Origin: Strigamia acuminata
Taxonomy: Eukaryota; Arthropoda; Chilopoda; Geophilomorpha; Linotaeniidae
NCBI GenBank assembly: GCA_949358305.1
Contig: OX442318.1
Span: forward strand, 11,638,517-11,702,516
Direction: 5' to 3'
DNA: 64,000 nt
Shown here: positions 59,012-64,000 of the stretch, one piece after another
How the letters are laid out: each line of letters begins with the position of its first letter
Position numbering within the stretch: the stretch's first letter is position 1
The notes under the pieces: generated by a model
What the model was told of the DNA's origin: nothing
The model's input: the letters and a program-made list of their open reading frames with translations, nothing else
Database searches by the model: none
Program-made: the position numbers and the translations under genes

Positions 59012-61401
59012 TTAAAATAAGGACATTAATAAAGAAATAACAATGGATGTACTCATGTGCGCATTTGAAACCCATTTTATTATTATTATTATTATTATTT
59101 AATTTATTTTTATTTTATTTAATTTAATTTTAATCAGTGCGCATTTAAGACGAGCACATTTAGGACGTGCACATTTGCATTGTGCGCACATGAGACAGCG
59201 CATTTGCAACGTGCACAATTGAGGTGCTCAATTGATTTCGGTGCGCACTTGAAATGTGCAAATGTGGTCCCCGCTCATAAAAATGGTCATTTTTATTGCA
59301 TGTAATAAAAACAGAACGCCTGGAAAAAGTAGTTTAATAGTTTGCCTATAAAACATTTTGTGTTATAAAAATGTCCGTCACCATGACAATAACACATCAT
59401 AAAAGTAACAGTATGCAAGTGCGACATTTTACAAACCTGGTTCTGTTAAATGGTGTAGCGTGACATGTCAATATCACGTATTGCGACATAAGGTGATGCG
59501 ACACGTCATAATAACGTAATGCCGCAAATACAGGTCTATGTCAGTAGCCTTCGATTCCGGTTGCCCTTTTGGGACAATGAAGTGTGACTGACTTCAATTC
59601 ACCTGTTTCACGGGAGATTATTTCCGGTTTCGAACGTTTCCAATTGTACGCTTCTGTCATAAGACATCTTCGTTGTCATCTATGCCAAATTCGGATTCAA
59701 TAACAAATGGTGCATCTTCGACCTCGGGAATGCTGGAATCGTTAACAAACACAGCCTAAAGTTGGGCGAATGATATTATTGGCTCTCCGTCGGCTTCTGC
59801 TCGTACAATTGTCTAGAAATTCGCTAACTGCATAGTGGTCGGTTCTGTCAGCTTTTCCTCTACAATGATCTTTACGTCGCCAAAAATGGCGACGAAATAA
59901 AGGGCGACGAAATGAAGGGCAACGAAATGAAGCAGTACAAATTATGTCACATTTTGATACATTGAAAATCCAACAAGGACACTTCCTAAAACCAAAAAGA
60001 ATATTCAGACAGCTCAATTTGACGTAGAACTATGTCTTTCCAGGCACTAGGTAGTGGTGGAAAACGGGTGCAAAGAATGTCCGCAACAGATATGCACTTC
60101 GTTGACCCTATTAGGCTTGTATATTAAGCTTGTAATCGGATCGGATCGGATTTGGATTTTGATCAATCTGCGTCTGATCCGAAATTAGTGCAGATCGGAA
60201 AATGCAGATCCGATCCGATCCGCATAACCAGATCGGCCTATCCGATCTGATCCGATCTGCAATCAATCTGCGGATTGCGGATTAATTGCGGACGAATTGA
60301 GGATTGGTCCAAAACCACCATCCTTTTTGGTGCACTAGAGTAAATGAAAACTCAAGAATTGTCCCTGAACTGGTTTGACTGGGTATGCTGCACCTTTTTT
60401 AACCATCTTTTCTACCTCATCATTTATGAGTCAAGAGGCTTCAGAAGACAAACTGGGTTCCGAGTAGGAAGATTTAAATGGTTCCGATTCAAATTCCAAT
60501 TAATAGCCTTTAACTGTTTGCAAAATCCATTCATCCGAAGAAATGGTTTGGCAGTTTTTAATACAAAGAGCTAAGCGGCCAGACAGAGCATTGGAAATAT
60601 CAAAAACCATTTGGGTTAACTCAGAATTAAATACTCTTTTGGGAGAGGAAGGGAGCAAGAAATTGGTGAAAAAGAACTTTTCTTACCAGTTTTATCAGTT
60701 CCACGACCTCTGTAATTTCCTCGACCTTGAGTTGCAGTTTTCTTCACCTCAATTTTATGATGAAATTTAAAATGTTTTAAATAAAATGAAATTAGAAAAG
60801 GCGTCGAGCTTGAAATATTGATATGCACATACACAATTAAATGCAGAGTACCAGGCTAATTTTCAAAAACTAGTTTGAGGCTTGACTTTAAAAAAAAAAG
60901 TTTAATTCATTTTTGTTGTTAAGAATTGATTTTTTAAATTGTAATTTTAAATGAGCATCGCCCCTCCAGTGAATATAATACAGCATAATCATGATAATCA
61001 TGTTTTTATAAAAATCAATTCTCAAAAAGACAAACAGTTCAAAAAATGAACATTTGGCTTGGAATAAAACAGTCAATAATCATGCCCTAGAAACGTTAAA
61101 AACATTAAAACATTAAAATTTAAGAACCGACATAAATCAACTGTCACGATCAGACATTTGTAAAAGCTCAGACACTCCTTCAACTTAATGCGCAGAAATA
61201 GGAAATCAAACTATAGAACGTTTTCAGAGTATCCACTCAGTTTCAGGACTGAGACCATAGCGAAGTGAAACCGGTTAGTTCCTACAGACAGTGAATAATA
61301 TTTGAAAATTGTATGTATAACTAATGGTGGGATGTTTTTTGTCTCCGTAAATTCATTGTAGGTTTTCCAGAAGTCCCAGCTCAATCACCAGGCTTGCAAT
61401 T
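59012..61401. other. Spacer with simple and degenerate repeats
   Basis: Contains an ATT microsatellite (about 59078-59105), a degenerate GTGCGCATTTGAAACGTGCA-type repeat (59140-59270), and a GATCCGATC-rich element (60130-60300). A minus-strand stretch at 59660-59890 has broken frames loosely resembling transposase tails; not assigned. Confidence 0.4.
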
Positions 61402-63699
61402 ATGCTTGCCTTACGAGCAAGAAAAAGGAAAATAAAAAAGCTTAGCGAAGATTATATCAAAGTGAAAAAAATTCAAAACTCATACGGACTTGTATTTGAC
61501 AAAAATATGTCAACGTCTTACCGCATAACATGGAGTTTAACTGTGATTACTGCGTTATCTCTATGCATTTACCAATGTTGCGATGTAATCATTTATTACA
61601 GAAACAAACCCATTAAAGTTTCTGCTGACATTACAGAGTACTACTTATATAAACTTAAATGGTAATAGCAATCACAAAACATAATAAAAATAAAAACTAC
61701 TTCTCCTAGTGGTAGTAATACAGACTGGAGTTAGGAGTAATGCGGTTCGACCAATGGGGGAAGGCCACCCTTTTGAGTAGAACAAGAGACTTATAGTTAA
61801 ACTTAACCAATTACTTACAGATTCCATACAGTATCATCCATCAACGGCTTTAATCACTATTGTTTACCCACTGGAAAAAATACAAGAAATCTCCTATACA
61901 GTAAAGCAATTAATATCTTTATAAGACATTCAATTCCTACTTTAGTGCTTAAAATCACATTTAAAAAAGAATCACTAGGTGCGTTCAATTTGCAAAAAGA
62001 AAGAAGAATCTTTCGTTTTCTTACTTTCGACACCGGATGCGACATCAATAACGTCATCATTTCCGAAAGGAAAGTAGTCAAAGTTACTTTAGCGAAAGGT
62101 AGCAATCCGGTTACTTTTCTTCCTTTCACTTTTCACCTTGATTTTTACTTTGCGATTGGCGCATGCGCAATAGTCGTTTGTCAGCCATACCAACAATCAA
62201 AACGATCGTATTGTCAAAATTTAAGGAAGACTTGTCCAACTAGGCTAAAAAATTGGTTTTTGTTAACTTGTTGGTGCTTAAATTGCCAAAACTAATTGCT
62301 AACTAATTGATTTTTATCGTTAAATTTGAATGAAGTTACCGGTAATCACTTAATTCCATTCGTTTTAACGGTAAAACATTCAGTTAAATGTGTAACTAAC
62401 GGGTAAAACGTCCGTTTTAACTGTAAAAACTAAATTTTTGTGTACTAAAACCCGGTTTATAGCATACAAAAACTTGGATTTGCCCATTGGGCCCAGGCAC
62501 AAACAAAAGGAAAGTATTCATTCAATAGTATCTTTTCTTCTTATGCGAAAGTAAGAAGAGGTAAGAATTTTCTTTCCTTTCGCAAATTGAGCGCATCTAA
62601 TGTATTTTCATAATGGAATTTTGTTAGAATAATGAAAGGTGGTTTAGAAACAAAGAGATTGAGTTGAGTTGCAAACACTATCAAGAGAAGTTCTGTTCTG
62701 TTCTGGTCCTCTCACCTATACTCTTTCCGAACTCAAGAAGAGCCCTGGAAGCTGGGCTCCCATTGGCCGAGCTATCTCACTAGTGTAGCAGTAGTTGCAT
62801 TGCAGTTCCAAGTAGGCCAATAGGAGCCCAGCTTCCAGGGCTCTTCTTGAGTTTGGAAAGAGTATAGTCAGTGTATTTATGTTTATTCTTGCAATGTATG
62901 GGTAATATGCTTTAGTGAGTCAATACATAAGTATCAGGAAAATGACACAACATTACAAGCAGTAAGCAAAAATATTTCTCTTAAATCAGATTTTCTTCAT
63001 GAAAACCGAAGAGAGAATTAACCTCAAAATATTTGATTATCAGCCAACCAATTCTTGGATGAATCTAAAACTGATCAGACAAACGGTACATTAAGTAAAC
63101 ATACCTGCGTATCATAACAAACTACACATTTATTGTAGATCCACAAAGAGGACAGACGAACAAATCCTTGTGTAACAACAGAAAAATTCAATTTGTGTGA
63201 AGAAAAGTGCCTGGAAACCAAACTAATGCAGGAAAACATGAATTGCAGGTTTTTGGTCCTTTGACTAATATAGACTAATATAGACTTATCAAGTACTTTT
63301 CTTACTAATTTATTTTTTCACTTCTAACACAGATTGCCCCCGATGAATTCGTCAAATTTACCCAATTGCAAAACATCATTGGAGGCCAAAAAGTCAAGAC
63401 AATCATACTTAAATGTTCATTTCAATACTGATGGTATTCGCGACTGCAGATGTAGTCCACCCTGCTCTCATACAATTTACCTACCATTCACAGAATATTA
63501 TCAAATATTCCCTCCTGATTTCAATTTTTATGTACTTACTAAGGTTGAAATGGAAAATAACTTGAATGAAATTTTTAAAGAACAGCTGGCACTGCCATTA
63601 GTCAAATTGATTTGTGACATTGGCTCTATTTTAGGCTTTTTTCTTGGAATATCTACTCTATCAATTTTTGACTTCATGAAAAGTGTTAAAAAAACATGA
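61402..63699 (+). CDS. DEG/ENaC-family sodium channel subunit, incompletely resolved
   Basis: DEG/ENaC channels are trimers of two-pass membrane subunits. The first recognised exon starts at ATG 61402 and carries TSYRITWSLTVITALSLCIY (first membrane span) then YYRNKPIKVSADITE; its donor is probably GTACTA at 61637 because the later GGTAATAG would create a stop. Exon 63139-63248 has NLCEEKCLETKLMQENMNC. Exon 63333-63699 has RLPPMNSS, CRCSPPCSHTIYLP (the family CxCxPPC signature) and LPLVKLICDIGSILGFFLGI (pre-span and second membrane span), ending SVKKT. A short segment after 61816 may be a further exon. Most of the usual 300-400-residue extracellular loop was not found, so exons are missed, or the gene is small or decayed. 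A 620-bp DNA element lies within it. Confidence 0.72.
61978..62597. mobile_element. 620-bp TIR element flanked by TA in the DEG/ENaC gene
   Basis: The left end GGTGCGTTCAATTTGCAAAA and the inverted right end GATGCGCTCAATTTGCGAAA match with few changes over about 45 bp. TA flanks both sides (61976-61977 and 62598-62599). The ORF across it has no transposase features. Confidence 0.8.
62717..62866. mobile_element. 150-bp near-perfect hairpin element
   Basis: Arms 62717-62768 and 62815-62866 are 52 bp each with two mismatches, around a 46-bp loop. Arm core AAGAGCCCTGGAAGCTGGGC. Likely a foldback MITE; it could also form a long RNA hairpin in the intron. Confidence 0.8.
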
Positions 63700-64000
63700 G
63701 ATACGCAATTTTTTCTTCTAATCTAAACTGGTCTCATGTATAATGTTGTAATACTGTACCCACTGCGATATTATTAAGTAGAGGGGAAACTGTAAGAACT
63801 GTCGTTTAAAAGGGGTGTGTTATAAGGGGTATTGGAGACGCCGCCATGTTTTCATTAGCTGTGAGCAGCGTTGTTTAATTAGTGCTTCTAATGCAGTTTT
63901 TTCCGCTCTTTCGTTTGGTGTTTAGTGTTTGACGATCCGAGCTTTCGATCTCGAGATATTTGCATTTTTCATCAATTTTTGTCCGAATTTTTCAAGTTTG
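63700..64000. other. Right flank
   Basis: Sequence 3' of the DEG/ENaC stop codon. A GC-richer patch from 63830 (GGAGACGCCGCCATG) could be the start of another transcription unit, but nothing was recognised. Confidence 0.3.

Noticed and set aside
59742-60017. Minus-strand ORF with possible transposase tail
   Set aside because: The transposase-like reading is in another frame and contains stops; too weak to annotate.
61945-62295. 116-codon ORF in the DEG/ENaC gene
   Set aside because: Most of it lies inside the TIR element at 61978-62597, and it has no channel or transposase motif.

Overview
The window is nuclear DNA of an invertebrate animal. Its genes are split by many introns with GT-AG borders, and the products are animal proteins: Van Gogh/Vangl, two atypical IkB proteins, USP2, selenoprotein S, PDE9, UBASH3 and a DEG/ENaC channel. 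Introns and spacers are full of small DNA transposons and AT-rich tandem repeats. I could not place the lineage more closely. Gene calls rest on assembling exons by hand (reading phase and splice sites checked) and on recognising family signatures; no database was searched.

Layout: (1) 0.3-5.6 kb: a UBASH3-type gene (minus, running off the left edge) and POLR2H/RPB8 (plus) in a divergent pair. (2) 9.5-16.2 kb: Vangl (minus), with a 2.6-kb 20-bp satellite in its last intron and a 200-N assembly gap inside or beside its penultimate visible exon. (3) 16.8-18.4 kb: BUD13 (plus), divergent from Vangl. (4) 19.3-23.8 kb: a PDE9-type phosphodiesterase (minus). (5) 25.2-27.5 kb: a Bcl-3-like IkB (plus). 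(6) 27.8-30.4 kb: selenoprotein S (minus) with an in-frame UGA and a recognisable SECIS element. (7) 30.8-35.1 kb: a second, longer IkB-zeta-like protein (plus), divergent from selenoprotein S. (8) 38.3-43.5 kb: a USP2-type deubiquitinase (plus). (9) 44.2-58.1 kb: a complete, very young 13.9-kb Ty3/gypsy LTR retrotransposon. (10) 58.8 kb: a RING-like ORF. (11) 61.4-63.7 kb: a DEG/ENaC channel gene (plus), incompletely reconstructed.

The most interesting items are in the retrotransposon and in selenoprotein S. The retrotransposon has a textbook -1 frameshift signal at the gag/pol junction: two tandem A-AAA-AAC heptamers, a 6-nt spacer and a 10-bp stem spanning the gag stop. After pol it carries a third ORF of about 950-1,010 codons that I cannot assign to any family. 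Its LTRs are almost identical except that the 5' LTR alone has since received a 350-bp TA-flanked MITE; a near-identical copy of that MITE sits inside a hAT-like element in the selenoprotein S intron. Selenoprotein S also has a possible intronic polyadenylation product that would lack selenocysteine.

A second theme is the intronic tandem repeats. Different introns and spacers carry their own arrays, with periods near 10, 20, 31 and 41 bp. The Vangl array repeats AAAATTT about every 10 bp, which suggests intrinsically curved DNA.
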